Positions 10,441-20,527 of a DNA stretch of 64,000 bases are shown in pieces. This DNA is from an uncultured SAR86 cluster bacterium. Its GTDB lineage: Bacteria > Pseudomonadota > Gammaproteobacteria > Magnimaribacterales > D2472. The position numbers were made by a program, and so were the translations under genes. The stretch spans positions 1 through 64,000 of the forward strand of contig CACNXK010000006.1 of the NCBI GenBank assembly GCA_902624425.1, read 5' to 3'. The notes beneath the pieces are model-generated. The model was not told the origin of the DNA and searched no databases. It saw only the letters and a program-made list of their open reading frames with translations. Numbering within the stretch: position 1 is the stretch's first letter; each line of letters starts with the position of its first letter.

Positions 10441-11069
10441 AATCCAAACGTCGCAGGATCAAAAACATAATCAAAGGATTTAGAGGACTCACAACTATTA
10501 AAAGTTCCGTTGTAAAATCCAATTTCAAGATGTAGGTGTCGACCTTCACTTCTGCCAGAGTTACCCATAAGACCAATAATTTCGTCTTTGGCAACTTTCT
10601 GACCAACTTTTTTATAAACACCATCAAATCTAAGGTGTCCATATCTGGAAAAAATATTATTGCCATGATCAACTACTAAATGATTGCCCCAGCCCGCGCC
10701 ACATTCCCTCAATATAGTATTGTCCGAGAATTGAGTGCTAGAAGGACATCCGACCCTTGCATAAACGACAACTCCATCAGCTATTGTATGAACAGGAATA
10801 TCGGATAAATCTTTATCAATATTAAATAAATCTAATCCCTCATGTTCTGCAGGTTCTCCAACAGAGCCAGTGAACTCACCTCTAGTTTGATATGTAGTTA
10901 TAAATGAAGAAAAATCTAAATTCAGGTTTCTTTCTCCAACAGTTTGAACTGCAGAAAATTCCTCTTCTTGGCTTTCATATACTAAACACATTGTATTTTC
11001 TTTTTCCTGTGAACAAGAGGAAACGAAAAAAACAAAAAAAATTAAAAATAGATTAAAACGCTTATTCAT
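10437..11069 (-). CDS. M23 (LytM-like) peptidase, lipoprotein
   Basis: Lipobox FVSSC; HEGLD, HTIADGVVVYA, GNHLVVDHG, GRHLHLEIGF. Confidence 0.85.
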   Translation of the reverse strand: MNKRFNLFLIFFVFFVSSCSQEKENTMCLVYESQEEEFSAVQTVGERNLNLDFSSFITTYQTRGEFTGSVGEPAEHEGLDLFNIDKDLSDIPVHTIADGVVVYARVGCPSSTQFSDNTILRECGAGWGNHLVVDHGNNIFSRYGHLRFDGVYKKVGQKVAKDEIIGLMGNSGRSEGRHLHLEIGFYNGTFNSCESSKSFDYVFDPATFGF

Positions 11070-11113
11070 TTACTGGTATATTAAGTTTTTAATTCTATTA
11101 CTTAGGAGCTTAT

Positions 11114-12091
11114 ATGCCTATACCAGATTCAATAAAAGAGAATATTTCTATTCCAGTAATTGGAGCACCTTTATTTCTTATTTCAGTACCTGACTTAGTA
11201 ATAGCGCAATGTAAGGCAGGAATAATTGGATCCTTTCCTGCGCTTAACGCCAGGCCTCAACATGTGCTTGAGGAATGGATTGTAAGAATAAAAACAGAAT
11301 TAAAAGAATATCAAGAACAAAACCCGGACAAAAAGGTAGCCCCTTTCGCTGTTAATCAAATTTGTCATGGCTCTAATGACAGATTGCAAGGAGATATGGA
11401 AATTTGTGTTAAGCATGAGGTGCCTATAATCATTACTTCGTTAAGACCACCTGCAGAGGTTGTAGAAGCAACTCACAGCTATGGAGGCCTAGTATTTCAT
11501 GATGTCATCAATGTTAGGCATGCAAAAAAAGCTGCTGAAATGGGTGTTGATGGATTGATTTTAGTTTGCGCTGGAGCAGGAGGTCATGCAGGAGCATTAT
11601 CTCCTTTTGCTCTTTTAAGAGAAGTTAAATCTTGGTTTGATAAAACAATTATTTTGTCTGGATCAATTGGAGATGGTTATTCTGTTGCGTCGGCACTTGC
11701 ACTTGGCGCTGATTTTGCCTACTTAGGAACTAGATTTATCGCAACACACGAAGCAAATGCTGAACCTGAATATAAGCAGATGCTAATCGAAAGTTCTGCT
11801 AACGATATTGTATATTCAAATCTATTTACGGGAGTTTTAGGTAACTATTTAAAACCCTCTATTCAAAATGCTGGTCTTGATCCTGAAAATCTCCCAACTG
11901 CTGATAAATCTGTAATGAATTTTGGTTCGGGCGGAAACACTGATTCAAAAGCATGGAAAGATATTTGGGGGTCTGGTCAAGGTATTGGTTTAATTGAAGA
12001 TGCGCCAACAGTAGAAGATCTAGTAGGAAGATTGAGAGATGAATTTAATGAAGCTACTTCAGAATTTAATAATAAAGCAAAGCTTTCATGA
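11114..12091 (+). CDS. Nitronate monooxygenase-like TIM-barrel flavoprotein
   Basis: PVIGAPLFLISVPDLVIAQCKAGIIGSFPALNARP; VDGLILVCAGAGGHAG; GADFAYLGTRFIATHEA. Confidence 0.85.
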   Translation: MPIPDSIKENISIPVIGAPLFLISVPDLVIAQCKAGIIGSFPALNARPQHVLEEWIVRIKTELKEYQEQNPDKKVAPFAVNQICHGSNDRLQGDMEICVKHEVPIIITSLRPPAEVVEATHSYGGLVFHDVINVRHAKKAAEMGVDGLILVCAGAGGHAGALSPFALLREVKSWFDKTIILSGSIGDGYSVASALALGADFAYLGTRFIATHEANAEPEYKQMLIESSANDIVYSNLFTGVLGNYLKPSIQNAGLDPENLPTADKSVMNFGSGGNTDSKAWKDIWGSGQGIGLIEDAPTVEDLVGRLRDEFNEATSEFNNKAKLS

Positions 12092-12735
12092 AGATTGACC
12101 TATATTTTTCATATAGAAGCCCTTACTCGTATTTAATACTTCCCAGAATGCTCGAGCTGAAGGAAAAATATGATATCGAGATAAATTTTAAAGTTGTTTA
12201 TCCAATAGCTATAAGAATGCCTGAATGGTTTAAAGGGAAAAATATATTTACCTTTTTCTTTTTAAAAATGATAGATATGAGGATACAAGCAAAGCGCCTA
12301 GGCATTCCATTTACAAGCAGCCTTAAACCAGATCCTATTAGACAGAATATTCTTACTGGGAAAATATCTAGTCACCAACCATATATATATGACATCTGTC
12401 ATCTAGGACAAATGGCTCAAATGAAAGGAGTTGGTATGGAGTTTGCTTTTGAGGCCTCTAGTCTCATTTTTGGTGGTGTGGAGAATTGGAATAGTGATGA
12501 AAATTTATCAAAAGCTGCAAAAAATGTTGGACTTAATCTTAATCAGCTTCGAGAGAGTGTGAATGTTCACGAAGAAGAAATAATAAAACAAATCAAACAA
12601 AATCAAGTTGATCAATTAAATGCAGGTCACCATGGCGTTCCATTAACAGTTATCGGAGATAAATATTTCTTTGGGCAAGATCAATTTGAAAAGATTATGA
12701 AAACGCTTAAAGAACAGGGTCTAAAAGAGAGATAA
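12088..12735 (+). CDS. DsbA-family / 2-hydroxychromene-2-carboxylate isomerase-like protein
   Basis: Thioredoxin-fold start IDLYFSYRSPYSYLILPRM; C-terminal GHHGVPLTVIGDKYFFGQDQFE. Confidence 0.75.
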   Translation: MKIDLYFSYRSPYSYLILPRMLELKEKYDIEINFKVVYPIAIRMPEWFKGKNIFTFFFLKMIDMRIQAKRLGIPFTSSLKPDPIRQNILTGKISSHQPYIYDICHLGQMAQMKGVGMEFAFEASSLIFGGVENWNSDENLSKAAKNVGLNLNQLRESVNVHEEEIIKQIKQNQVDQLNAGHHGVPLTVIGDKYFFGQDQFEKIMKTLKEQGLKER

Positions 12736-12739
12736 CTGA

Positions 12740-13615
12740 ATGCCAAGAGTTGGGTTTATAGGACTTGGCACAATGGGATTTCCCATCGCAGGCCACATTT
12801 CTCAGTCTTATAAGACTTTAGTTTTTAATAGAACATTAGAGAAGTCGCGAAACTGGGCTTCACAATTTAGTGGAGAAGTATCCGAATCCATAGAAGATCT
12901 TGCTTCAAGATCTGATGTAATTGCATTATGCCTCAGTGAAGATAAGGATATTGAGGAGATTGTTTTAAGTAGAGGGGGTATTTTAGAGCATATTAAAGAA
13001 GAGACTGTGGTTATCGATCACTCAACTACTTCTGTTGATACTGCAAATAGGCTGAGCAGGCATCTTCTCAAGAAAAAATCTTTTTATTTAGATGCACCTG
13101 TTTCCGGGGGCGAGGCTGGCGCACAAAATGGTGCACTATCTATAATGGTTGGTGGTGACCAAGCTGCCTATAAAGAAATATCAAACATCCTTGATTGCTA
13201 TTCAGGCTTTCATAAATTTATGGGCAAATCTGGTAACGGGCAGCTGACAAAAATGATTAATCAGATATGTATAGCTGGCTTAATTCAGGCCTTAGCCGAA
13301 GCAGCTAGCTTTTCAAAAAAATCTGGCATCTCATCTAAGGAAGTTTTAAACGTGATTTCAAAAGGAGCAGCCCAATCTTGGCAGATGGAAAATAGATGGG
13401 AATCAATGGTTGATGACAAGTATGATTTTGGCTTTGCGGTTGATTTGATGGTCAAGGATTTAGAAATAGTTTCAAAGTTTTCAAAAAAAATCGGTGCAAA
13501 CATAACTATTACAGAAATGGTAAAGTCATATTACAAAGAGCTCCAGGAAATAGGAGCAGGGAAACTAGATACTTCCAGCCTACTGAGAAGATTAGATGAA
13601 CAAGACAGCAATTAG
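12740..13615 (+). CDS. NAD(P)-dependent beta-hydroxyacid dehydrogenase (3-hydroxyisobutyrate dehydrogenase family)
   Basis: GFIGLGTMGFPIAGHI; YLDAPVSGGEAGAQNGALSIMVGG; GKSGNGQLTKMINQ. Confidence 0.92.
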   Translation: MPRVGFIGLGTMGFPIAGHISQSYKTLVFNRTLEKSRNWASQFSGEVSESIEDLASRSDVIALCLSEDKDIEEIVLSRGGILEHIKEETVVIDHSTTSVDTANRLSRHLLKKKSFYLDAPVSGGEAGAQNGALSIMVGGDQAAYKEISNILDCYSGFHKFMGKSGNGQLTKMINQICIAGLIQALAEAASFSKKSGISSKEVLNVISKGAAQSWQMENRWESMVDDKYDFGFAVDLMVKDLEIVSKFSKKIGANITITEMVKSYYKELQEIGAGKLDTSSLLRRLDEQDSN

Positions 13616-14948
13616 ACTTAATATTCTTACCCTGTCTCTTTTATTTATTTACTCATGTAGTGGAGGTTCTAATTCTATAAGTCCAGAGATTGTTGAGCTA
13701 TCTTCTTCACCCGAACATCCGCTTATTTGGGAGGTTGTTACTCCCAGTTCTGTCAATATGAATGAAGTAAAGCTTAGTAGCGCCTTTGATTATGCTTTTG
13801 CAGATGGCACTTTTACACAGTCAGCTGTTGTAATAAAGGATGGAAAACTGGTTTATGAGAGATATAGGGGTATTTTGGATGGCGAGAGTAATGCTATTGC
13901 GAACACCACAACGCTTGACGTTGCAACTTTACAATTTCTTTTTGGCGAAAGAGATCAAGAAAGTCTTTCCTCCTCATGGTCAAGCGCCAAATCTTTTACA
14001 AGTTTTCTGATTGGAATTGCCGAGTCGCAAGGTTTAATTTCATCTATAAATGATTCAGCATCAATATATATAACGGAGTGGGCAAATGATGCAAGATCAG
14101 AAATTACAATTAAAAATATTCTTGACATGAGATCAGGACTCGAGCCAATGTGTTTTGATTTTACAAACCAAGAGTTAAGAGTATGTCAAAGCCAACTTGA
14201 TTCTGGATCCGGAGGAGATATCGTTTATTCTGATGATCAACTTTCTGGATGCATAAATAGAAACCTTGCTGAGAGTGGAGTTATACAACCATGGTATTCG
14301 ACAACAGAGGTTTATAATAAAGGAGATTTCAAGTACTCAAACTGTGACACCATGGTTTTGGGAGAAATTATATTTCGTGCTACCGGTCAAGATGTTCAAA
14401 CATTTGCTGACTATCAACTTTTCTCAAAAATAAATATAGATGCTTTTTGGTGGAAAGACTTTGTTGCATCAGGGCAATCTAATGGAAATCTGCTCGCATA
14501 TTGTTGTCTAGATTCGAACGCAAGAGATTATGCAAAGTTTGGTCATATGCTTCTGCTTGGCGGAATCTGGGAGGGCGACTCACTAAGTTATAACTCCTAT
14601 GTAAATATGATTAGAGAACTAGAATATTACGGATTACAGTTTTGGAAGCTTTGTGCAAAATCTCCCGATGAAAGTGGAAATTGCCCTGACAACAGCTTTA
14701 TACATTCAACGGTTGGCTTTGATGGACAATACATTATGATTGATTTTGCCAGAAATATGGTTGTGGTCAGAAACAGCCTTTATGCACCCATCTTAAATCT
14801 TTCAACCGAGAGAAAAATGAAATTGATTCCAACAAGCCTAAGTTCCTCTAATTGGGTCCTAACTTTACCTAGAGCATCAGGAACACCGGTAAACAGTAAT
14901 TTTAATGCTTCAGTATTTTACGATTTAGTTACACAGGCTATTGAATAA
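13596..14948 (+). CDS. Serine hydrolase, class C beta-lactamase-like, lipoprotein
   Basis: Lipobox-like IYSCSGG; SSAK (SxxK) in SSSWSSAKSFTSFLIG; YSNCD (YxN-like). Confidence 0.8.
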   Translation: MNKTAIRLNILTLSLLFIYSCSGGSNSISPEIVELSSSPEHPLIWEVVTPSSVNMNEVKLSSAFDYAFADGTFTQSAVVIKDGKLVYERYRGILDGESNAIANTTTLDVATLQFLFGERDQESLSSSWSSAKSFTSFLIGIAESQGLISSINDSASIYITEWANDARSEITIKNILDMRSGLEPMCFDFTNQELRVCQSQLDSGSGGDIVYSDDQLSGCINRNLAESGVIQPWYSTTEVYNKGDFKYSNCDTMVLGEIIFRATGQDVQTFADYQLFSKINIDAFWWKDFVASGQSNGNLLAYCCLDSNARDYAKFGHMLLLGGIWEGDSLSYNSYVNMIRELEYYGLQFWKLCAKSPDESGNCPDNSFIHSTVGFDGQYIMIDFARNMVVVRNSLYAPILNLSTERKMKLIPTSLSSSNWVLTLPRASGTPVNSNFNASVFYDLVTQAIE

Positions 14949-15296
14949 TTAAGCCAAAAAGATAAGCAAGAAACCAACAATAATGTAGTAAGAAACTGTT
15001 GTTATTTCCATAACCTGAGAATCAAAAATTTCAGAAGAATCTAAGATCTGATCTTTAAAGAAGACAATTGTAAAGATATTAGCTCCATGAATCATGAATA
15101 ACAAAATAAAAAAAATAGAGCTAGTAAAATAATAAGAAAACACAATAATAAGCAGGAAGAAAAGCTCTAAATATAACGTCTTATTAAAATTTTTTTCTTT
15201 AAAAAAGTATTTTGTTAGGCTGTAATTCATCTGCCATGCAATGAAAAAAATTAAGCCAGTTATTGAGTAAATATAAGCAACTATATTTTCAATCAT
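14949..15296 (-). CDS. Small integral membrane protein, unknown function
   Basis: Hydrophobic 115-aa ORF filling the gap between two genes; overlaps the upstream MazG-like gene by 1 nt. Confidence 0.6.
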   Translation of the reverse strand: MIENIVAYIYSITGLIFFIAWQMNYSLTKYFFKEKNFNKTLYLELFFLLIIVFSYYFTSSIFFILLFMIHGANIFTIVFFKDQILDSSEIFDSQVMEITTVSYYIIVGFLLIFLA

Positions 15297-15727
15297 TAAA
15301 GATCGCCTTCTTTTCTGACCTCACTTCTTTGAACTTCAAATTGCTCACCATATCTTGCTTCTAATTTTTTTTGATTTTCGGAAATGACCTCATGTGGATC
15401 TAAATCAAGAGCAGCACATGCTGTTGCCCAGTACCACATTATGTCACCTAGCTCTCTTTTCATATGAAAGATATTTTCTTCTGATGGTGGCTTCCCTTGA
15501 AGGTACATTTTCTTTACGATCTCAACAAATTCTCCTGTTTCGCTTCCAAGTCCCATAGCGGCAGTTAATAACCTTGCAGACTTAATATCTGAGGACGAAT
15601 CAATTTCTTTTAATCTATCCATCAAAGCATCAAGATCAAGGCTTGGATCACTCGTAACCTTAGTAACAAAGTCCGAATATGTCTTAAAAAAATCTTTTAT
15701 TTCTTTACTCATTAAATTTACTCTCAT
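15296..15727 (-). CDS. MazG-like nucleotide pyrophosphohydrolase
   Basis: AAMGLGSETGEFVEIVKKMYLQGKP...MKRELGDIMWYWATACAALDLDPHEVISENQKKLEARYG (ExxE/ExxD helices). Confidence 0.85.
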   Translation of the reverse strand: MRVNLMSKEIKDFFKTYSDFVTKVTSDPSLDLDALMDRLKEIDSSSDIKSARLLTAAMGLGSETGEFVEIVKKMYLQGKPPSEENIFHMKRELGDIMWYWATACAALDLDPHEVISENQKKLEARYGEQFEVQRSEVRKEGDL

Positions 15728-16634
15728 TTAAGTTCGAAACTGTTTGATTGAATTCAAAAATAGTTTCACTAATTATTTCGTTAACTGACTTCACTTTATC
15801 AATTAAACCTACTGATTGACCTGCAAGAGCTGGAGCGGCCTCCATATCTCCATCGAAGTATAAATTCTTAATACCCATCATTTCGGACATCTCCATAACT
15901 CCCTTGTCATGAATTGAATGCGTTAAATCCGTTTTAAGCGCCCTGATACATGGCTTTGATTTTTTATTAAGAATTAACGTTCCATTAGTTCCTGAATTAA
16001 TGATTGTGTTCTTAAAATTATCATGAACAGGACTTTCTTTGCTTGAAACAAACCTTGTTCCCATTTGAATACCTTCTGCTCCAGCAGCAAATGCAGCAGC
16101 CATACCAACTCCATCAACAATTCCTCCAGCAGCAACTATCGGCAGGTCTATTTCATTTTTAATCGCTTGAATTAATACAAATAGACCTACTTCTTCAGGG
16201 CTTTTAAAGCCTCCACCTTCGGTACCTTCAACCACTAATCCATCGACACCAGCATCAAAAGCTTTTTTTGCTCCAGCTAGACTAGGAACAGCATGGTATA
16301 CAGTGATATTTGCTGATTTAAGCACATCTATATATTTCCCAGGATCACCAGCTGAGGTAGTAACAAAACTAACACCATGCTCAACAATAAAATCTACCAT
16401 CGTTGAATCGCTTAAAAACAATAGAGGAAGATTTACTCCAAAAGGATTATTGGTAAGCTCTGCCATCTTTTTTATTTCCTCTTTGCAGGCATCAACCTCA
16501 CCAGAAGAAGTTTCAATAATCCCAAATCCGCCAGCATTGGAGACCGCTGAAGCAAGTTTACTTCTTGCAATCCATCCCATTGGAGCCTGAATAATTGGAT
16601 ACTTGCTTCCAAGATGTTCAACAACTCTATTCAT
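15705..16634 (-). CDS. Nitronate monooxygenase (2-nitropropane dioxygenase family)
   Basis: YPIIQAPMGWIARSKLASAVSNAGGFGIIE; GVDGLVVEGTEGGGF; PIVAAGGIVDGVGMAAAFAAGAEGIQMGTRFVSSKE. Confidence 0.92.
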   Translation of the reverse strand: MNRVVEHLGSKYPIIQAPMGWIARSKLASAVSNAGGFGIIETSSGEVDACKEEIKKMAELTNNPFGVNLPLLFLSDSTMVDFIVEHGVSFVTTSAGDPGKYIDVLKSANITVYHAVPSLAGAKKAFDAGVDGLVVEGTEGGGFKSPEEVGLFVLIQAIKNEIDLPIVAAGGIVDGVGMAAAFAAGAEGIQMGTRFVSSKESPVHDNFKNTIINSGTNGTLILNKKSKPCIRALKTDLTHSIHDKGVMEMSEMMGIKNLYFDGDMEAAPALAGQSVGLIDKVKSVNEIISETIFEFNQTVSNLNESKFNE

Positions 16635-16687
16635 AAAATTATATTAACACCCACATGATTAGTTTCAATATATACTAAAACAATCAT

Positions 16688-18865
16688 ATGGACGTATCCC
16701 ACATACTTGATAATTTAAATGATCAACAGCGTCATGCTGTTGCATCTGAAGATCAAAATATAATGGTTTTAGCTGGCGCTGGCTCTGGAAAAACAAGAGT
16801 TCTTGTTCACAAAGTTGCGTGGCAAGTAGAAGCACTTAATTTCTCACCTGGCTCAATCATGGCAGTTACTTTTACCAATAAAGCTGCTAATGAAATGAGG
16901 TCTAGAATTGAAGATCTTCTTCAACATCCATCCCCAGAAATTTGGTGCGGAACTTTCCATAGCCTTTCCCACAGAATACTGAGAAGATTTAATAAAGAGG
17001 CTGAGCTATCAACAGGTTTTACTATCTTGGATGCAGATGACCAGTTAAGAATTATAAAAAGGTTATCAAAAGAACAGGGTATTGACGAAGCAAAGTTTCC
17101 ATATCGACAAACCCAGTGGCAAATAAATAGCTGGAAGGACTCTGGTAAAAGAGCAAAATCGATAAGAGATAGGGGAGACTTTTATAGAAAAACAATAAAA
17201 GGAATCTATTCGGAATATGAAGAACTTTGTAAAAATGATAGCTTGGTTGATTTTGCAGAACTAATATTAAGATCTTATGAACTCATTCGTAAAAACAGTT
17301 CTGTAAAAAGCTATTTTCATAAAAGATTTAGATCTATTCTTATTGATGAGTTCCAAGATACCAACACCATTCAATATAAATGGCTCAAGGAAATTACCTC
17401 TAAAGATGCTTTAACAACGGCTGTTGGTGATGATGATCAATCAATATATGGATGGAGAGGTGCGAAAGTTGAAAATGTAGACGCCTATATAAAAGAATTT
17501 AAAAAGGTAAGCGTTGTTAAATTAGAACAAAACTACAGGTCAACAAGTAAAATTCTTTCCGCAGCAAATGCTTTAATTGATAACAATGCCGACAGGCTTG
17601 GGAAAAATCTATGGACAGATGAACTCGAGGGAGAAAACCTAATTTTATATCAAGCGTTTAATGAGCAAGAGGAAGCTAGGTTTGTTGCTGGCGTTATTAA
17701 GGATTGGATGGAAAAAGGCGAGCTTTATCAAGATGCAGCCGTGCTCTATAGATCGAATGCCCAATCCAGAGCTATAGAGGAAGCATTATTAAGAGTAAGT
17801 ATTCCTTACAGAATTTATGGAGGACTTAGATTCTATGACAGATTGGAAATAAAGAATGCAATTAGCTATCTAAAGGTAATTTTCAACAATTCAGATAATC
17901 CGTCATTTGAAAGATCAATATCAAATCCAACAAGAGGAGTTGGTCAGAAGACCTTAGCAAAAGTGAGAGATGAAGCAAAAAAATCAGGCATTTCTTACAT
18001 TAAAGCTGCAGCTAAATTAGTTGATGAAGGGTCAATAAAAGGAAAGGGAGCAAGTGGGCTAGGCACTTATTTAGAATTTATTGCTAACGCTTTTGAGATG
18101 CTAGAGACTCATAATCTTTCTGAATTAGTTGAGCATATAAATGTAAAGTCAGGGCTATATGATTTTCATAAAAAAGAGCCTGGAGAAAAAGGTAAAACAA
18201 GGATAGAAAATCTTGATGAGCTTGTATCGGCGGCTAAAAACTTCGAACAATCTTTTAGTGAAGAAAAAGAAAATAGGGAGATTGTTGAAAGTTTCCTTGA
18301 TGTTATTTCTTTAGATGCAGGAGATAGACAGGCAGATGAGCATGATGATGCTGTTCAGCTTATGACCTTGCACTCAGCCAAAGGACTAGAATTTAAATTA
18401 GTATTTTTAACAGGTATGGAGGAAAGTTTGTTTCCTCATGGACGATCAATGGAAAGCGCTTCACAGCTTGAAGAGGAAAGACGACTTTGCTATGTGGGAA
18501 TTACAAGAGCGATGAGGAAACTCTATCTGACTTATGCAGAGTCAAGAAGATTGCATGGAACCGATATCTTTAATCCACCTTCAAGATTTTTAAAGGAAAT
18601 ACCTTCAGAGCTTATCGACGAAATAAGACCAAGAGCACAAACAACAATACCCTATAAAAGAAAGGGTCAGATGAGTCCCTCTCTAAGAGACTCATCAGAC
18701 TCTATTGGAATTGCTTTGGGAGAAAAAGTTTCACATCCAACATTTGGAGAGGGTATAGTACTAAATTATGAAGGAGCTGGTGAATCAGCAAGAGTTCAGA
18801 TCAATTTTGAACAAGAGGGAACAAAATGGTTAGTTTTAGCATTCGCAAAATTAGAAAAAATTTAA
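16688..18865 (+). CDS. uvrD: ATP-dependent DNA helicase UvrD/Rep/PcrA family
   Basis: LNDQQRHAVASEDQNIMVLAGAGSGKTRVLVHKV; LIDEFQDTNTIQYKWL; GDDDQSIYGWRGA; MTLHSAKGLEFKLVFLTGMEE. Confidence 0.92.
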   Translation: MDVSHILDNLNDQQRHAVASEDQNIMVLAGAGSGKTRVLVHKVAWQVEALNFSPGSIMAVTFTNKAANEMRSRIEDLLQHPSPEIWCGTFHSLSHRILRRFNKEAELSTGFTILDADDQLRIIKRLSKEQGIDEAKFPYRQTQWQINSWKDSGKRAKSIRDRGDFYRKTIKGIYSEYEELCKNDSLVDFAELILRSYELIRKNSSVKSYFHKRFRSILIDEFQDTNTIQYKWLKEITSKDALTTAVGDDDQSIYGWRGAKVENVDAYIKEFKKVSVVKLEQNYRSTSKILSAANALIDNNADRLGKNLWTDELEGENLILYQAFNEQEEARFVAGVIKDWMEKGELYQDAAVLYRSNAQSRAIEEALLRVSIPYRIYGGLRFYDRLEIKNAISYLKVIFNNSDNPSFERSISNPTRGVGQKTLAKVRDEAKKSGISYIKAAAKLVDEGSIKGKGASGLGTYLEFIANAFEMLETHNLSELVEHINVKSGLYDFHKKEPGEKGKTRIENLDELVSAAKNFEQSFSEEKENREIVESFLDVISLDAGDRQADEHDDAVQLMTLHSAKGLEFKLVFLTGMEESLFPHGRSMESASQLEEERRLCYVGITRAMRKLYLTYAESRRLHGTDIFNPPSRFLKEIPSELIDEIRPRAQTTIPYKRKGQMSPSLRDSSDSIGIALGEKVSHPTFGEGIVLNYEGAGESARVQINFEQEGTKWLVLAFAKLEKI

Positions 18866-19947
18866 CAAAGAATAGTTTTATATTATTTAGTTTAGTTCTT
18901 ATTTTAAGCTGTTCAGATAACTCCAATTCCGCGGAACAAATAGATAAACAAAAAACCTACAATTGGTCCCTTGTAACAACCTGGCCTAAAAATTATCCCG
19001 GATTAGGAATGGCTCCAGAAAGGCTGGCAAGGCTAGTAAAAGAAATGAGTGATGGAAGAATGAGCATAACGGTATATGGAGCTGGCGAGATTGTTCCTGC
19101 TATGGGAGTTTTTGATGCGGTATCTTCTGGATCAGTTCAAATGGGCCATAGTGGTGCTTATTATTGGAAAGGCAAAATACCGGCAGCACAATTTTTTGCT
19201 GGAGTACCATTTGGACTGAATGCAAAAGAGATGAATGCTTGGGTAAACAGGGGTGGAGGATTAAAGATATGGAGGGAGCTATATGAACCTTTTAATATTT
19301 ATCCTATACCTTGTGGAAATACAGGGACTCAAATGTTTGGTTGGTTTAATAAAGAAATTAACTCATTAGAAGATTTAAAAGGATTAAAGATGCGTATACC
19401 TGGTGTAGGAGGCGAGGTCTTTAAAAGAGCTGGAGGAAATCCAGTAAATATTCCTGGAGGAGAGCTTTATACTGCAATGCAAACGGGGACTATTGATGCA
19501 GTTGAATGGGTAGGTCCATACAATGATTTAGCTTTTGGTTTTCAGCAAGTTGCAAAATATTACTATTATCCAGGATGGCATGAACCAGGATCTATGCTTG
19601 AATTGTTGGTAAATGATGATGCTTGGAAATCACTTCCACCAGACTTACAGGCAATTATTGAAACTGCAGCGAAAGCAGTTAATCAAGACTTGCTGGACGA
19701 ATACACAGCTTCAAATAATAAGGCGCTAAAAGAGCTTATTCAAACCCATGGAGTTGAGCTCAAAAAACTTCCTGAAGAAGTAATCATGGAATTTAAAAGA
19801 ATTTCAGAGGAAATCATTGAGGAAAGTTTAGAGGATGAAACTACCAGGAAAGTTCATGCATCTTTTAAGGATTTTCTTGAAGAAGTCTCTGAATATCATT
19901 CAATTGCAGAAGATGCTTTTATAGAAGCTAGATCAAGAAGTGATTAG
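18826..19947 (+). CDS. TRAP transporter substrate-binding protein (DctP family, TakP-like), predicted lipoprotein
   Basis: Lipobox LILSC; LVTTWPKNYPGLGMAPERLARLVKEMSDGRMSITVYGAGEIVPAM; LKGLKMRIPGVGGEVFKRAGG; MQTGTIDAVEWVGPYND. Confidence 0.9.
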   Translation: MVSFSIRKIRKNLTKNSFILFSLVLILSCSDNSNSAEQIDKQKTYNWSLVTTWPKNYPGLGMAPERLARLVKEMSDGRMSITVYGAGEIVPAMGVFDAVSSGSVQMGHSGAYYWKGKIPAAQFFAGVPFGLNAKEMNAWVNRGGGLKIWRELYEPFNIYPIPCGNTGTQMFGWFNKEINSLEDLKGLKMRIPGVGGEVFKRAGGNPVNIPGGELYTAMQTGTIDAVEWVGPYNDLAFGFQQVAKYYYYPGWHEPGSMLELLVNDDAWKSLPPDLQAIIETAAKAVNQDLLDEYTASNNKALKELIQTHGVELKKLPEEVIMEFKRISEEIIEESLEDETTRKVHASFKDFLEEVSEYHSIAEDAFIEARSRSD

Positions 19948-20527
19948 AGATTTAGGAATTAAGCAATATCAAGAAACTTTTTCATTAATGAAAGATTTCA
20001 TTGTGAAAGGAAAAGAAGAATCTATCTGGATGCTTGAGCATGAACCAGTATTTACTCTTGGAACCGCTGCCGATGAGAAGCACATCTTAAAAAAAACAGA
20101 TATTGATGTCGTTCAGACTGATAGAGGTGGTGAGGTAACCTATCATGGTCCCGGACAACTAGTTGTATATTTTTTATTAAATATAAAAAAAAGAGGACTT
20201 GGGCCAAAAATTTTTGTTAAGAATTTAGAGAAGCTTGTTCAAAAAACGCTTCTGGACTTAGAAATTGAAAGCAAAACTATTAAAGGTTCACCAGGTGTAT
20301 ATGTTGATTCAAAGAAAATTGCTTCGATTGGCCTACGTTTTTCAAGAGGTTTTTCATACCATGGTATAAGCATCAATGTTGATATGGATCTTGATCCATT
20401 TAATAATATCAATCCCTGTGGCTATAAAGGTCTTGAAGTAACACAAATTAGAGATATATATAGCAACATCAATATAGAGAAAGTAAAATTACTAATAAGT
20501 TCTAATATTAAGAATATATTTAATTAA
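19940..20527 (+). CDS. lipB: Octanoyltransferase LipB
   Basis: [58 protein letters not shown] start overlapping the upstream gene. Confidence 0.95.
   Translation: MIRDLGIKQYQETFSLMKDFIVKGKEESIWMLEHEPVFTLGTAADEKHILKKTDIDVVQTDRGGEVTYHGPGQLVVYFLLNIKKRGLGPKIFVKNLEKLVQKTLLDLEIESKTIKGSPGVYVDSKKIASIGLRFSRGFSYHGISINVDMDLDPFNNINPCGYKGLEVTQIRDIYSNINIEKVKLLISSNIKNIFN

Noticed and set aside
13596-14948. Antibiotic-resistance beta-lactamase
   Set aside because: A lipoprotein serine hydrolase with only an SxxK-type motif; likely an esterase/peptidase-like family member, no basis for a resistance call.
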